Assembly: GCA_002408125.1 (NCBI GenBank)
Contig: DHQO01000011.1
Coordinates: forward strand, 1 to 64,000
Reading direction: 5' to 3'
DNA length: 64,000 nucleotides
Source: Hyphomonadaceae bacterium UBA5336
Lineage (GTDB): Bacteria; Pseudomonadota; Alphaproteobacteria; Caulobacterales; Hyphomonadaceae
In this document: piece after piece, positions 17,609-26,613 of the stretch
Numbering within the stretch: position 1 is the stretch's first letter
Layout: the number at the start of each line of letters is the position of its first letter
Notes under the pieces: generated by a model
What the model was told of the DNA's origin: nothing
The model's input: only the letters and a program-made list of their open reading frames with translations
The model's database searches: none
Made by a program: the position numbers and the translations under genes

Positions 17609-17655
17609 GACTCCCCGTGACTTGATCACGGGGTCCATCACGGAAAGATGCGGCC
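17609..17655 (-). repeat. 47-bp dispersed repeat, copy 2 (inverted)
   Basis: Reverse complement of the element at 14589-14635, with the same internal palindrome CCCCGTGA/TCACGGGG. It lies 26 bases after the serine hydrolase stop and could act as an mRNA 3'-end hairpin. Confidence 0.75.
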
Positions 17656-17734
17656 GGGAACTCCCGTCACGTGATGGGCACAGTGGGTCAAGCCGCGGTG
17701 AATCGGATCCGGAACTGGGAGCGAAGGTAAGAAC

Positions 17735-18091
17735 ATGGCCAAGCCGCCCGATCCCTATCACGAATATGTCCGCGAGCTGCTTGCCCCGCTCGGGCCGGTC
17801 ACGATCAAGCGGATGTTCGGCGGGGCCGGGGTGATGGTGCATGATGTGATGTTCGCGCTCATCGCCCGCGACCAGCTTTATCTCAAGGTCGACGACGCGC
17901 TGAAAGCCGCGCTGGAGGAGGAGGGCTCGGAGCCCTTCCGCTATGAGAAGAAGACCGGCGAGGTGGCCGTGATGGCCTATTACGCCATGCCCGATGCCGC
18001 CGCGGATGATCCCGAAGAGGCCAGCGCCTGGGCGCGCCGCGCGCTGGATGTCGCGCTCAAGGCGAGGGCCGGCAAGGGCAGGCGCCGCTAA
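17735..18091 (+). CDS. TfoX/Sxy N-terminal domain protein
   Basis: A 118-residue protein with only the TfoX N-terminal domain, recognised from VTIKRMFGGAGVMVHDVMFALIA (RMFGG block), LYLKVDD and FRYEKKTGEVAVMAYYAMP. Full-length TfoX proteins promote competence gene expression in gammaproteobacteria; the short alphaproteobacterial forms have no known role. It ends in a basic tail (KGRRR). It is separated from chvI by 202 bases that contain a large stem-loop. Confidence 0.88.
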   Translation: MAKPPDPYHEYVRELLAPLGPVTIKRMFGGAGVMVHDVMFALIARDQLYLKVDDALKAALEEEGSEPFRYEKKTGEVAVMAYYAMPDAAADDPEEASAWARRALDVALKARAGKGRRR

Positions 18092-18152
18092 GGTGCGAAT
18101 TACGTCCACAGCAAGGCAAGGCTTTCCAAATTGTCATGAAATCGCCGCTGAA

Positions 18153-18204
18153 TAAGCCCCTCACACGCCGTATTGACGGTGTGGATTGCGCGAGATGGGG
18201 CTTA
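18153..18204 (+). other. Long two-tier stem-loop upstream of chvI
   Basis: Outer arms TAAGCCCC (18153-18160) and GGGGCTTA (18197-18204) are perfect inverted repeats. Within them CACGCCG (18164-18170) pairs with CGGTGTG (18177-18183), including one G-U. No T-tract follows. It lies about 90 bases before chvI, so it could be a 5'-leader structure, a tfoX 3' end or a protein site. Confidence 0.45.
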
Positions 18205-18293
18205 ACCTCCCCCTCGAACCGTGATTGAAGGGTTTTGATTGCGCGTATGCCGGATTGGCTTCCGGCCGGCTGGCGCAGGCAGGAGGACGGAAC

Positions 18294-18989
18294 ATGGCGA
18301 CACTCGCGCTGGTCGATGACGATGAGAATATCGTCGCGTCACTGAAGATCTTCTTTGAGGCCGAGGGCTATCAGGTCCGCACCTATTATGACGGCGAGGC
18401 CGCCCTGCCGGCCCTGACCGAGAACCCGCCGGACATCGCCATCCTCGATGTGAAGATGCCCAAGATGGACGGCATGGAGCTGCTCCGCCGCCTACGCGCG
18501 ACCTCCGACCTGCCGGTGATCTTCCTGACCTCCAAGGATGAGGAGATCGACGAGGTGATCGGCTTCAATATCGGCGCTGATGACTTTGTCCGCAAACCCT
18601 GCTCGACACGCCTGTTGTCGGAGCGCGTGAAGGCCGTGCTGCGCCGCTCGCGCGCCACCACTGGCGGGCCGGAGGATGGCGATGCCAAGCCGATCGTGCG
18701 CGGCCGCCTGACGCTCGACCCGAACCGCCATGCCTGCAACTGGGACGGCCACCCGGTGCGCCTGACGGTGACCGAGTTCCTGATCCTGCAATCGCTCGCC
18801 CAGCGGCCCGGCTATGTGAAGTCGCGCGACCAGCTCATGGATGCGGCCTATGATGACCAGATCTATGTCGATGACCGCACCATCGACAGCCACATCAAGC
18901 GCCTGCGCAAGAAATTCCGCGAAGTCGACGATGATTTCGACAGCATCGAAACGCTTTACGGCGTGGGTTACCGCTACACGGAAGCCTGA
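18294..18989 (+). CDS. chvI: Response regulator ChvI (OmpR family)
   Basis: A 231-residue receiver plus winged-helix DNA-binding protein. The receiver has the acidic pocket LVDDDEN (residues 6-12), phospho-acceptor Asp52 in AILDVKMP and Lys in FVRKPCS. The DNA-binding half has LTVTEFLIL, DDRTIDSHIKRLRKKFR and LYGVGYRY. The sequence and the nearby ChvG kinase match the ChvG/ChvI (BvrS/BvrR, ExoS/ChvI) envelope-stress system of alphaproteobacteria. ATG 18294 has AGGAGGACGG upstream. Its stop overlaps the following lipoprotein gene by one base (TGATG). Confidence 0.95.
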   Translation: MATLALVDDDENIVASLKIFFEAEGYQVRTYYDGEAALPALTENPPDIAILDVKMPKMDGMELLRRLRATSDLPVIFLTSKDEEIDEVIGFNIGADDFVRKPCSTRLLSERVKAVLRRSRATTGGPEDGDAKPIVRGRLTLDPNRHACNWDGHPVRLTVTEFLILQSLAQRPGYVKSRDQLMDAAYDDQIYVDDRTIDSHIKRLRKKFREVDDDFDSIETLYGVGYRYTEA

Positions 18990-19498
18990 TGTCTGTTGCG
19001 AAGGCGGGCGCCGGCAACTGGCTGGGCCGGTGCATGCTGGCAGGCGCCCTGATGGCTCTGCTGGCGGCTTGCGGTGGCGCCAGTCAGGGCGGAAGCGATG
19101 AGCCCGCAGCTCTCTCGCGCTTCGGCAATCTCGGCGACAGGATCCTCATCCGCTTTGAGGACAATCCCGGCGCCAACGAGGCGGTCTGCCAGCCGCTGGT
19201 GGTCTTCGCTGTGAACCGGGAAGAGGAAGAGGCCTTTCCGATCCAGGTGACGTTCATGGTCAACCAGGCGAGCTTTTCCGGCGCCGGCTTTGCCCTGCGC
19301 AAGGAAGGGGGCGAAGAGGCGCTTTCAGGCATGATGGTGCTGAACGAGGCCGGGCATGTACAGCTGCCTTGCGCCGAGATCGAGGTTCAGCTCGACCAGT
19401 TCGCCTGCAAGGACCCGGAAACCTATGAGCCCCGCGACTGTCCGGACCTGCGCTTTGAGGGCACCGGCATGTTCGCCGATTTCCACGAAGCGCCCTGA
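18989..19498 (+). CDS. Hypothetical lipoprotein in the chvI operon
   Basis: A 169-residue protein with a signal sequence ending in lipobox LLAAC (Cys28), so attachment to a membrane in the periplasm is predicted. The mature part is acidic, with several cysteines (for example CQPLVVFAVN, LPCAEIEVQLDQFACKD). I recognise no family. The start overlaps the chvI stop, so it is translated with the response regulator. A plausible idea is an envelope sensor or accessory factor for ChvG, but only the gene position supports it. Confidence 0.75.
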   Translation: MSVAKAGAGNWLGRCMLAGALMALLAACGGASQGGSDEPAALSRFGNLGDRILIRFEDNPGANEAVCQPLVVFAVNREEEEAFPIQVTFMVNQASFSGAGFALRKEGGEEALSGMMVLNEAGHVQLPCAEIEVQLDQFACKDPETYEPRDCPDLRFEGTGMFADFHEAP

Positions 19499-19598
19499 GC
19501 AGGACGCCCGCGACACTGCACACCCGCGCTTGAGCCTTCACGCCACGGCGCTACCGTGCCAGCAACACTGAAAGTCACGACAAGAGAAAGCACACCCC

Positions 19599-20063
<465 letters not shown>

Positions 20064-20071
20064 GGCCCGCC

Positions 20072-21679
20072 ATGGCCAAGGCGCCGGCCCGCAAAAAGCA
20101 GGACAGGGGGCGCAGCTCGGGCGTGATCCGTTCGCGGATCGCGCGCCTGATCTTTGCCTCCAACCTGGCCGGGCTGGCCATTCTCATCGTCGGCGCGATG
20201 GTGCTCAACGAGATGCGCGCCGGCCTTGTGATGTCGAAGAAGCAGGATCTGGAAGGCCAGGCCCAGATCTTCACAAACCTGCTGGGCGGTGGCGCAACGC
20301 TCGGCCGGCCGGAGCCGATCATGGACCCGGATCTCGCCCGCGCCACCATCCGCGAGCTGCAGCTGCCGGCCATTGTCCGTGCCCAGGTGCGCAATACGGA
20401 CGGGGAAATCGTCGCCGACAGTTTCCTCCTGTCCGATCGGGTGGACATCTCCACCCTGCCGCCGGTGCGCGAGCCGGGCACCATGGCCAGGCTCAGTGCG
20501 GATCTTTCCTCCTGGGCCAGCGAGACCATGGCCAGGATGCTGCGCGAGCGACCGGGCGCCTCTGTGCGCGCCCAGAGTTTCGAGGAGGAATTCGCCGCGG
20601 CGGTGATGGGCGACATGGCCTCCAGCCAGCGTTTTTCCGATCGCGGCCAGCGAGTGATCTCAGTTTCCGTGCCGGTGCAGCGCGTGTCGGCCGTGGTCGG
20701 TGTGCTGACGCTGGAATCTTCCGATGTGAACGAGATTGTGCGGGCCGAGCGTGCCGCGCTTCTGCCGTTCATTCTGGTCGCCGTGCTGGTGGCCTTCATT
20801 ACCTCCGCGCTGATGACGCTGGGGATTGCCCGGCCGCTGCGCCGGCTCGCCAAGGCCGCCGACAGTGTGCGCTCGGGATCTTCGGAGTCGCTCGACCTGC
20901 CGCAGCTCACTCGCCGGCCCGACGAGATCGGCGACCTCGCCGGCGCGTTGCAGGCCATGACCGACACGCTGGTCGAGCGCATCGAGGCCAACGAACGCTT
21001 TGCCGCCGATGTCGCCCATGAGCTGAAGAACCCGCTCACCTCCATCCGCTCAGCGGTGGAAACGGCCGAGCGTGTGAACAATGACCCGGTCGCGCTGGAA
21101 AAGCTGCGCAAGCTGATCGCCAAGGATGTCCAGCGCCTCGATCGCCTGATCACCGACATCTCCAATGCCTCGCGCCTGGAAGCCGAGGTCTCGCGCGTGC
21201 CCACCGCCAAGGTCGACATCACCCGCATGTGCGAGGAGATCGTGGAGACCTATTCCGCCCTCGGCATGGATACCACGGTACGCGTGCGCTTCATCGACGA
21301 CACGATGGGCGCGAGCTTCCAGGTGCGCGGGCGCGAGGGCTCGCTCGGCCAGGTGCTGCGCAACCTGATCGACAATGCCCGCAGCTTCTCGCCCGAGGGC
21401 GGGGAAGTGCGCGTCACGCTGCGCCAGACCCGCGACGGGCGCCAGACCATGGTGCAGATCCTGGTCGAGGATGACGGGCCGGGCATCCCGCCCGACAAAC
21501 TCGCCCAGATCTTCGACCGTTTCTACACCGACCGCCCGGCCGGCGCGGCCTTCGGCAACAATTCCGGCCTGGGCCTGTCCATCGTGGCGCAGATCATCGA
21601 GACCCATCACGGCAAGGTCTGGGCGGAAAACCAGGACGAGGGCGGGGCGCGTTTCGTCATCGAATTGCCGGTGGCCTGA
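20072..21679 (+). CDS. chvG: Sensor histidine kinase ChvG
   Basis: A 535-residue membrane kinase. One transmembrane segment lies near residues 22-50 and a second near 230-255, enclosing a periplasmic sensor region of about 180 residues. A HAMP linker follows, then the H-box FAADVAHELKNPLTSIRS with phospho-His316, the N-box NLIDNARSF, and G-boxes VEDDGPGIP and NSGLGLSIVAQIIE. Gene context with ChvI and PTS genes supports ChvG. In related genomes chvG normally follows chvI directly; here a lipoprotein and a cyclophilin gene intervene. Confidence 0.93.
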   Translation: MAKAPARKKQDRGRSSGVIRSRIARLIFASNLAGLAILIVGAMVLNEMRAGLVMSKKQDLEGQAQIFTNLLGGGATLGRPEPIMDPDLARATIRELQLPAIVRAQVRNTDGEIVADSFLLSDRVDISTLPPVREPGTMARLSADLSSWASETMARMLRERPGASVRAQSFEEEFAAAVMGDMASSQRFSDRGQRVISVSVPVQRVSAVVGVLTLESSDVNEIVRAERAALLPFILVAVLVAFITSALMTLGIARPLRRLAKAADSVRSGSSESLDLPQLTRRPDEIGDLAGALQAMTDTLVERIEANERFAADVAHELKNPLTSIRSAVETAERVNNDPVALEKLRKLIAKDVQRLDRLITDISNASRLEAEVSRVPTAKVDITRMCEEIVETYSALGMDTTVRVRFIDDTMGASFQVRGREGSLGQVLRNLIDNARSFSPEGGEVRVTLRQTRDGRQTMVQILVEDDGPGIPPDKLAQIFDRFYTDRPAGAAFGNNSGLGLSIVAQIIETHHGKVWAENQDEGGARFVIELPVA

Positions 21680-21777
21680 GGGCCACACACGGCAACTGTC
21701 ATACCCGCTTCATATTGCCCAGCCGGCCAGAGCCCATTAGGCCTGAAACCTGACACAGGTCAGGAGGAGGGCAGGGC

Positions 21778-23409
21778 ATGGACGAGCGGGAAAGGGCACA
21801 CCACCAGAAGGGGTTCCTCAACTGGGTGGAACGAACCGGCAATCGCCTGCCGGATCCGGTCTTCATCTTCGTCTATCTGATCATCGCCCTGATCCTGTTT
21901 TCTGTGGCCGCGGCTCTCATGGACCTCTCTGCGGTCCATCCCACGGCTGTGACCGAGGATGGCGACCCGCTTGTCATCAGCTCGAAAAGCCTGCTCTCGC
22001 CGGAGAATATCGAGCGGCTCTGGGTCGAGATGCCGGCGACCTTCACCCACTTCCACCCACTCGGCTATGTGCTGGTGGTGATGCTGGGCGCGGGCGTGGC
22101 AGAGCGCTCCGGCCTTTTCGCCAGCGCTATCCGGGCCGCCGTGCGCAATGCGCCGAAAGTCCTGCTCACCCCGCTTGTGGCGCTCGTGGCCATGCTGTCG
22201 AACCATGCCGCCGATGCCGGCTATGTGGTGATGATCCCGTTGGCGGCGATTCTCTTCGCCTCGGCCGGCCGCCATCCGCTGGCCGGGATTGCCGCCGCCT
22301 TCGCCGGGGTGTCGGGCGGGTTCTCGGCAAACATCGCACCTGGCCAGCTCGACGCACTGCTTTTCGGCATCACGGAGACGGCCTACCAGGCCTCTTCCAT
22401 CGATGCCGGCTGGATCGTGAACATTGCCGGCAACACCTATTTCATCATCGCGTTGCTCTTCCTCTACCTGCCGATCATCTGGCTGGTCACTGACAGGGTG
22501 ATCGAGCCGCGCCTTGGCCCATGGAAGCCCGATGCGGCCACCGCCGAGGCCTATGGCGATGAGGATGCCCCGCTCACCGAGGGCCAGCAGAAGGGCCTTC
22601 TCTATGCCGGGCTTGCCCTGTTGGCGGTCTGTGCGCTCTGGGCCTTCATGACCGTCGGGCCGGGTACGCCGCTCTACATCACCGATGCCGAGTTCGCCGC
22701 GGCCGGCATGAGCCCGGCGGCGATTGCCGAACAGGAATGGTATGACCGGCTGAGCCCCTTCTTCCGCTCGCTGGTGGCGGGTTTCCTTGTGCTGTTCCTG
22801 GCGGCCGGCTGGGCCTATGGCGCAGCGGCTGGCACCATCAGGAACCACAAGGACCTTGTCGCCATGATGACCGAGGCGATGAAGGATATGGGCTATTATC
22901 TCGTGCTCGCCTTCGCCGCGGCGCATTTCGTGGCCATGTTCGGCTGGTCCAATCTCGGCCTGATCACGGCGGTGCACGGGGCTGATGCGATCGGCAATTC
23001 CGGAATGCCCAAGGAACTCGTGATCGGCCTGATCATCCTCTTTGCCGCGCTGCTCAACCTTTTCGTCGGCTCGGCCAGCGCGAAATGGGCGCTGCTCGCG
23101 CCGGTGCTTGTGCCCATGCTGATGCTGCTCGGGATCAGCCCGGAAGGCGCCACGGCGGCCTATCGGGTGGGCGATGGCGCGACCAATATCATCACGCCGC
23201 TGATGGTCTACTTCCCGCTGATCCTGATCTTCGCCCAGCGCTGGCAGAAGGATTTCGGCCTCGGCAGCCTGACGGCCATGATGATCCCCTATTCCCTCTG
23301 GCTGCTCATCTCCGGTGTGATCCTGATGATGGCCTGGATCTTCCTCGGTATCCCGCTCGGGCCGGGCGCGCCGGTGCATTTCGAGCTGCCGGAGATTGCA
23401 ACGCCGTAA
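21778..23409 (+). CDS. AbgT family transporter
   Basis: A 543-residue inner-membrane protein of the AbgT family (p-aminobenzoyl-glutamate importers, or antimetabolite exporters). Family blocks are visible: NRLPDPVFIFVYLI near the N-terminus, the repeated VVMIPLAAILFASAGRHPLAGIAA and FSANIAPGQLDALLFGITE, and late FVGSASAKWALLAPVLVPML and YRVGDGATNIITPLMVYFPL. It starts after a GGAGGAGGG site. It sits exactly where hprK is usual between chvG and the PTS EIIA gene in related genomes. Its direction of transport is not evident. Confidence 0.92.
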   Translation: MDERERAHHQKGFLNWVERTGNRLPDPVFIFVYLIIALILFSVAAALMDLSAVHPTAVTEDGDPLVISSKSLLSPENIERLWVEMPATFTHFHPLGYVLVVMLGAGVAERSGLFASAIRAAVRNAPKVLLTPLVALVAMLSNHAADAGYVVMIPLAAILFASAGRHPLAGIAAAFAGVSGGFSANIAPGQLDALLFGITETAYQASSIDAGWIVNIAGNTYFIIALLFLYLPIIWLVTDRVIEPRLGPWKPDAATAEAYGDEDAPLTEGQQKGLLYAGLALLAVCALWAFMTVGPGTPLYITDAEFAAAGMSPAAIAEQEWYDRLSPFFRSLVAGFLVLFLAAGWAYGAAAGTIRNHKDLVAMMTEAMKDMGYYLVLAFAAAHFVAMFGWSNLGLITAVHGADAIGNSGMPKELVIGLIILFAALLNLFVGSASAKWALLAPVLVPMLMLLGISPEGATAAYRVGDGATNIITPLMVYFPLILIFAQRWQKDFGLGSLTAMMIPYSLWLLISGVILMMAWIFLGIPLGPGAPVHFELPEIATP

Positions 23410-23478
23410 AAACCGTCTTGACCCTGAGTGTGCGTGTGTCAGCGTGATGGGTCAGGTGATGGTTGAAAGTGGTTTTGC

Positions 23479-23880
23479 ATGATCGGAATTGTCGTCGTCA
23501 GTCATGGAAACCTGTCGCGAGAACTGGTGGCAGCAGCTCAGCATGTGGTGGGTGCGCAGAAGCGCTTTCGCGCCATTTCCATTGAAGCCGAGGACGATAT
23601 CGAGGCCAGGCGGGGCGAGATTCGTGACACCGCCACGGCCTGCGACGATGGTTCCGGCGTCATCATCCTGACCGACATGTTCGGCGGCACGCCCTCCAAT
23701 CTCGCCATCTCGGTGATGAGCGAGAACAAGATCGAGGTGATCGCCGGAGTGAATCTGCCTATGCTGATCAAGCTCGCCGAAATTCGCGACGAACTGGGAC
23801 TGATGGAAGCCTGCAATGTGGCCGCAGAGGCCGGACGCAAATATATCAGTATCGCGTCCGAGGTCATGAGCAGGGCCTAG
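23479..23880 (+). CDS. PTS EIIA component, mannose family (regulatory PTS)
   Basis: A 133-residue EIIA-Man-type protein. The phosphorylatable His9 is in VVVSHGNLS, and ILTDMFGGTPSNLA is the characteristic glycine-rich block. With the HPr gene downstream it forms the incomplete PTS found in alphaproteobacteria. That system lacks sugar permeases and signals carbon or nitrogen status, in several species through ChvG/ChvI and HprK. No EI or permease gene is in this window. Confidence 0.94.
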   Translation: MIGIVVVSHGNLSRELVAAAQHVVGAQKRFRAISIEAEDDIEARRGEIRDTATACDDGSGVIILTDMFGGTPSNLAISVMSENKIEVIAGVNLPMLIKLAEIRDELGLMEACNVAAEAGRKYISIASEVMSRA

Positions 23881-23953
23881 GGCCTGGTTCTTGCAGCGTG
23901 GCCGGCGAGCATGAATGCCGCATGCGGCTTGGCAGAGTGTGGGTGTCGTCCCG

Positions 23954-24262
23954 ATGGCAGATTCCGAATCCAGCAAGTGTGCCGCGCGCCAGCGCGTGAC
24001 CATCGTCAACACCAAGGGCCTGCATGCGCGCGCGTCTGCCGCGCTCTCGAAACTCGCCGGTGAGTTTGATGCCAGGGTGGTGGTCCATCATCGCGAGGAA
24101 AGCGCCAATGCGCGCTCGATCATGGACCTCTTGATGCTGGTGGCGGCCAAGGGCTGCGAGATCGAGATCACGGCCGAGGGCCCGGAGGCCAGCGAGGCCG
24201 TGACAGCGGTTGCAAGCCTTGTGGCGGCGGGATTTGGCGAGGGCGACAGCGCCAGCGGCTGA
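23954..24262 (+). CDS. ptsH: HPr phosphocarrier protein
   Basis: A 102-residue HPr. His24 lies in NTKGLHARASA (PEP-dependent phosphorylation site), and Ser55 in SANARSIMDLLML corresponds to the regulatory Ser46 that HPr kinase modifies. The Ser site is therefore kept although no hprK gene is at this locus. ATG 23954 is chosen because the frame upstream (from 23915) has no family similarity. The C-terminus is slightly longer than in standard HPr. Confidence 0.93.
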   Translation: MADSESSKCAARQRVTIVNTKGLHARASAALSKLAGEFDARVVVHHREESANARSIMDLLMLVAAKGCEIEITAEGPEASEAVTAVASLVAAGFGEGDSASG

Positions 24263-24274
24263 GCCGGCCGGGCT

Positions 24275-24889
24275 TTACGATCGATCGCGCTCTGTCGGCG
24301 CATTTTCGCCGGGAGGAGGGCCGCCCGGCCCGCCGGGACCACCCTGGCCGAATATGCCGCGGTCCGGCTCTTCTTCCAGGTCGCTGACCAGGACGCTGCC
24401 ATCCCCGGTGCTGGCATAGTCTTCCGCCACGCTGCGGATGACGGCACGGAATTCCTCGAAGCTTACCCGGCGGTCGAGATTGGGATCGAACCGCACCGGA
24501 TTGGCCAGCGAATCGTCATGGGTCGGAAGGCTCTCTGCCCAGGCCTGCTGTTCGAAGGCGGTCAGTGCGCCATTCTTGTCGGCATCCGCGCTTTCGAACG
24601 CGGCGAGGATTCCCGCTTCGCGCTCGGCCACGGTGATCACGCCGTCGCTGTCGGTGTCGAAGGACATGAGCAGGCCACCGCTGGCCACCAGCCGCTTCGG
24701 CGCGTCCGGGCGAGGTGCGGGTACGTTTTCGCCGGCAAGCGTGCCGGGGCGCTGCGGCGTTTCCTTCACCAGGCCCTGGCTGGGCAGGCGGACAAGATCA
24801 GAATCATCAGACTGGGCTGCGGCAGGGGCTACGGTAAACAGGCCGGCAGCAAGAATGAGGCAGGCCGCCATGAAAAACAGTCGGGTCAT
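24275..24889 (-). CDS. Secreted EF-hand calcium-binding protein
   Basis: A 204-residue exported protein with an N-terminal signal peptide (MTRLFF through a hydrophobic core to APAAAQ). Three EF-hand loops are visible: DTDSDGVITVAE, DADKNGALTAFE and the weaker DPNLDRRVSFEE, each with acidic residues at positions 1, 3, 5 and 12 or close substitutes. The tail is rich in Gly and Pro (GQGGPGGPGGPPPG) and ends DRS. The start could instead be 24901. It converges with the HPr gene (12-base gap). The role is unknown; a calcium sensor or buffer in the periplasm is inferred. Confidence 0.82.
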   Translation of the reverse strand: MTRLFFMAACLILAAGLFTVAPAAAQSDDSDLVRLPSQGLVKETPQRPGTLAGENVPAPRPDAPKRLVASGGLLMSFDTDSDGVITVAEREAGILAAFESADADKNGALTAFEQQAWAESLPTHDDSLANPVRFDPNLDRRVSFEEFRAVIRSVAEDYASTGDGSVLVSDLEEEPDRGIFGQGGPGGPGGPPPGENAPTERDRS

Positions 24890-24962
24890 GCGTCTGGGCA
24901 TCCTTTCCGATTTACCGTCAGGATGCAGCACCTGTGGCCTGAATGCCACATGAATTATGCTG

Positions 24963-25289
24963 TCAGACTGCAAAACTCGTCCCGCAACCGCAGGCCGCGG
25001 TGGCATTGGGGTTGTTGATCTTGAAGGCCGATCCGATCAGCTCGTTGGTGAAGTCGATCTCGGAACCGCGCAGGAATTCCAGGCTCATCTCGTCGATCAC
25101 CACGCCGGCACCATCGCGCTCGATGAGAATGTCATCGGGGTTCAGACCCTCGGCAAAATCGAACTTGTAGGAGAAGCCGGAACAGCCGCCGCCTTCCACC
25201 GAAACGCGAAGCAGGCTCGCCCCGGGCTGTTTTTCCAGAATCGCCTTAATGCGCTTGGCTGCAGAAGAGGTTAGGGTGACATCGCTCAT
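24963..25289 (-). CDS. erpA: Iron-sulfur cluster insertion protein ErpA
   Basis: A 108-residue A-type Fe-S carrier with Cys in VEGGGCSGF and the C-terminal ACGCG pair, plus the ErpA-like block LLRVSVEGGGCSGFSYKFDF. ErpA delivers clusters to apo-proteins, including isoprenoid-pathway enzymes in other bacteria. Its ATG (25289-25287) overlaps the ATG of the divergent dgt gene by two bases, so each mRNA must start within the other's coding region or be leaderless. An in-frame ATG at 25307 is an alternative that would overlap more. Confidence 0.93.
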   Translation of the reverse strand: MSDVTLTSSAAKRIKAILEKQPGASLLRVSVEGGGCSGFSYKFDFAEGLNPDDILIERDGAGVVIDEMSLEFLRGSEIDFTNELIGSAFKINNPNATAACGCGTSFAV

Positions 25290-26502
25290 GGCTGACAAGA
25301 TAGGCACAGTTGAAGCGCTCGAAAAGAGACAGGACTGGCTCGCGCCCTATGCCACCGACTGGCAGGCGAGCCGCGGGCGGTATTTTTCCGAGTCCCCCTC
25401 GGTCACGCGCACACCGTTCCAGCGCGACCGCGATCGGATCATCCATGCCAGCGCCTTCCGCCGGCTGAAGCAGAAAACCCAGGTCTTCGTCGCCCATGAG
25501 GGCGATCATTACCGCACGCGGCTGACCCATTCCCTGGAAGTGGCACAGATTGCCCGCTCCATCGCGCGCACCCTGCGCCTGGACGAGGATCTCGCCGAAG
25601 CCATGGCGCTCGCCCACGATCTTGGCCATCCCCCCTTCGGGCATGCCGGGGAAGACCAGATCGATGCCTGCATGGTCGACTATGATGGCTTTGACCACAA
25701 CGCCCAGACCCTGCGCATCGTCACCAAGCTGGAGCAGGCCTATCCGCATTTTGACGGGCTGAACCTCAGCTGGGAAATGCTGGAAGGCCTCGTCAAGCAT
25801 AATGGTCCGCTGCTCACCGGCGAGACGGCGCTGGAGGCCCTGCCGGCCGCGTTCCGCGACTTCCCGCATCTGGAAGATCTTGAGCTGACCACCTTTGCCG
25901 GCCCGGAAGCCCAGGTCGCCGCCCTGTCGGACGACATTGCCTACAACAATCATGATATCGATGACGGCCTCGCTGCAGGCCTCTTCAGCCTGGAAGAGCT
26001 GATGGAAATCCCGCTGGTCGGCGATGTGTTCCGCGAAGTGATGGACGAGCATCCCGTGCTCGACCGCCCGCGCACCATCAAGGAAGCCGTGCGCCGCCTG
26101 ATCGGGCTCTGGATCAACGATCTCACAGAGGAGACGCTCAAGCGCGCTGCAGAGGCCAAGCCGAAGAGCGCGGCGGATGTGCGCGCGATGGACTATCCGC
26201 TGGTGGCCTTCTCCGACGGGCTGGACGAGCGCCAGCGGGCCCTGCGTGCCTTCCTCTATGAACGCATGTACAAGCACTACAAGGTCAACCGCATGCGCAG
26301 CCAGGCCAAGCGTATCCTGAAGGAGCTGTTCGAACTTTTCCTGGCCGAGCCCGATACGCTGCCGCCGCCGCTGCGCCACGATGCCGAACAGACGCAAGGC
26401 GCGCGGCGGGCGCGGATCGTGTGCGACTATCTCGCGAGCATGACCGACACGTTCGCGATCGATGAGCACAGGCGGCTGTTCAATCTCGATTCGATGATCT
26501 GA
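25288..26502 (+). CDS. dgt: dGTP triphosphohydrolase-like HD protein
   Basis: A 404-residue HD-domain dNTPase that converts dGTP (or other dNTPs) to the nucleoside and triphosphate. The N-terminal block SRGRYFSESPSVTRTPFQRDRDRIIHASAFRRLKQKTQVF and the metal site RTRLTHSLEVAQIARS with ALAHDLGHPPFGHAGE (HD pair) are clear, as is a later Asp in LSDDIAYNNHDIDDG. Divergent arrangement with erpA is common in alphaproteobacteria. It is transcribed toward the SPOR gene 111 bases away. Confidence 0.95.
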   Translation: MADKIGTVEALEKRQDWLAPYATDWQASRGRYFSESPSVTRTPFQRDRDRIIHASAFRRLKQKTQVFVAHEGDHYRTRLTHSLEVAQIARSIARTLRLDEDLAEAMALAHDLGHPPFGHAGEDQIDACMVDYDGFDHNAQTLRIVTKLEQAYPHFDGLNLSWEMLEGLVKHNGPLLTGETALEALPAAFRDFPHLEDLELTTFAGPEAQVAALSDDIAYNNHDIDDGLAAGLFSLEELMEIPLVGDVFREVMDEHPVLDRPRTIKEAVRRLIGLWINDLTEETLKRAAEAKPKSAADVRAMDYPLVAFSDGLDERQRALRAFLYERMYKHYKVNRMRSQAKRILKELFELFLAEPDTLPPPLRHDAEQTQGARRARIVCDYLASMTDTFAIDEHRRLFNLDSMI

Positions 26503-26613
26503 GTTCCGGATCAAAAAGGCCCTGGGGGCAGGGCGGGCCGGCCTGTTTAGTGACCGTTAAGAGTAGATGGCTATCGGTTAACCTAATCAGTACCGAAACG
26601 ATGGGGTGTTTGC

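Noticed and set aside
21760..23379. 539-codon minus-strand frame, very rich in His, Arg, Glu
   Set aside because: Antisense of the clear AbgT transporter gene; no ribosome binding site or family motif.
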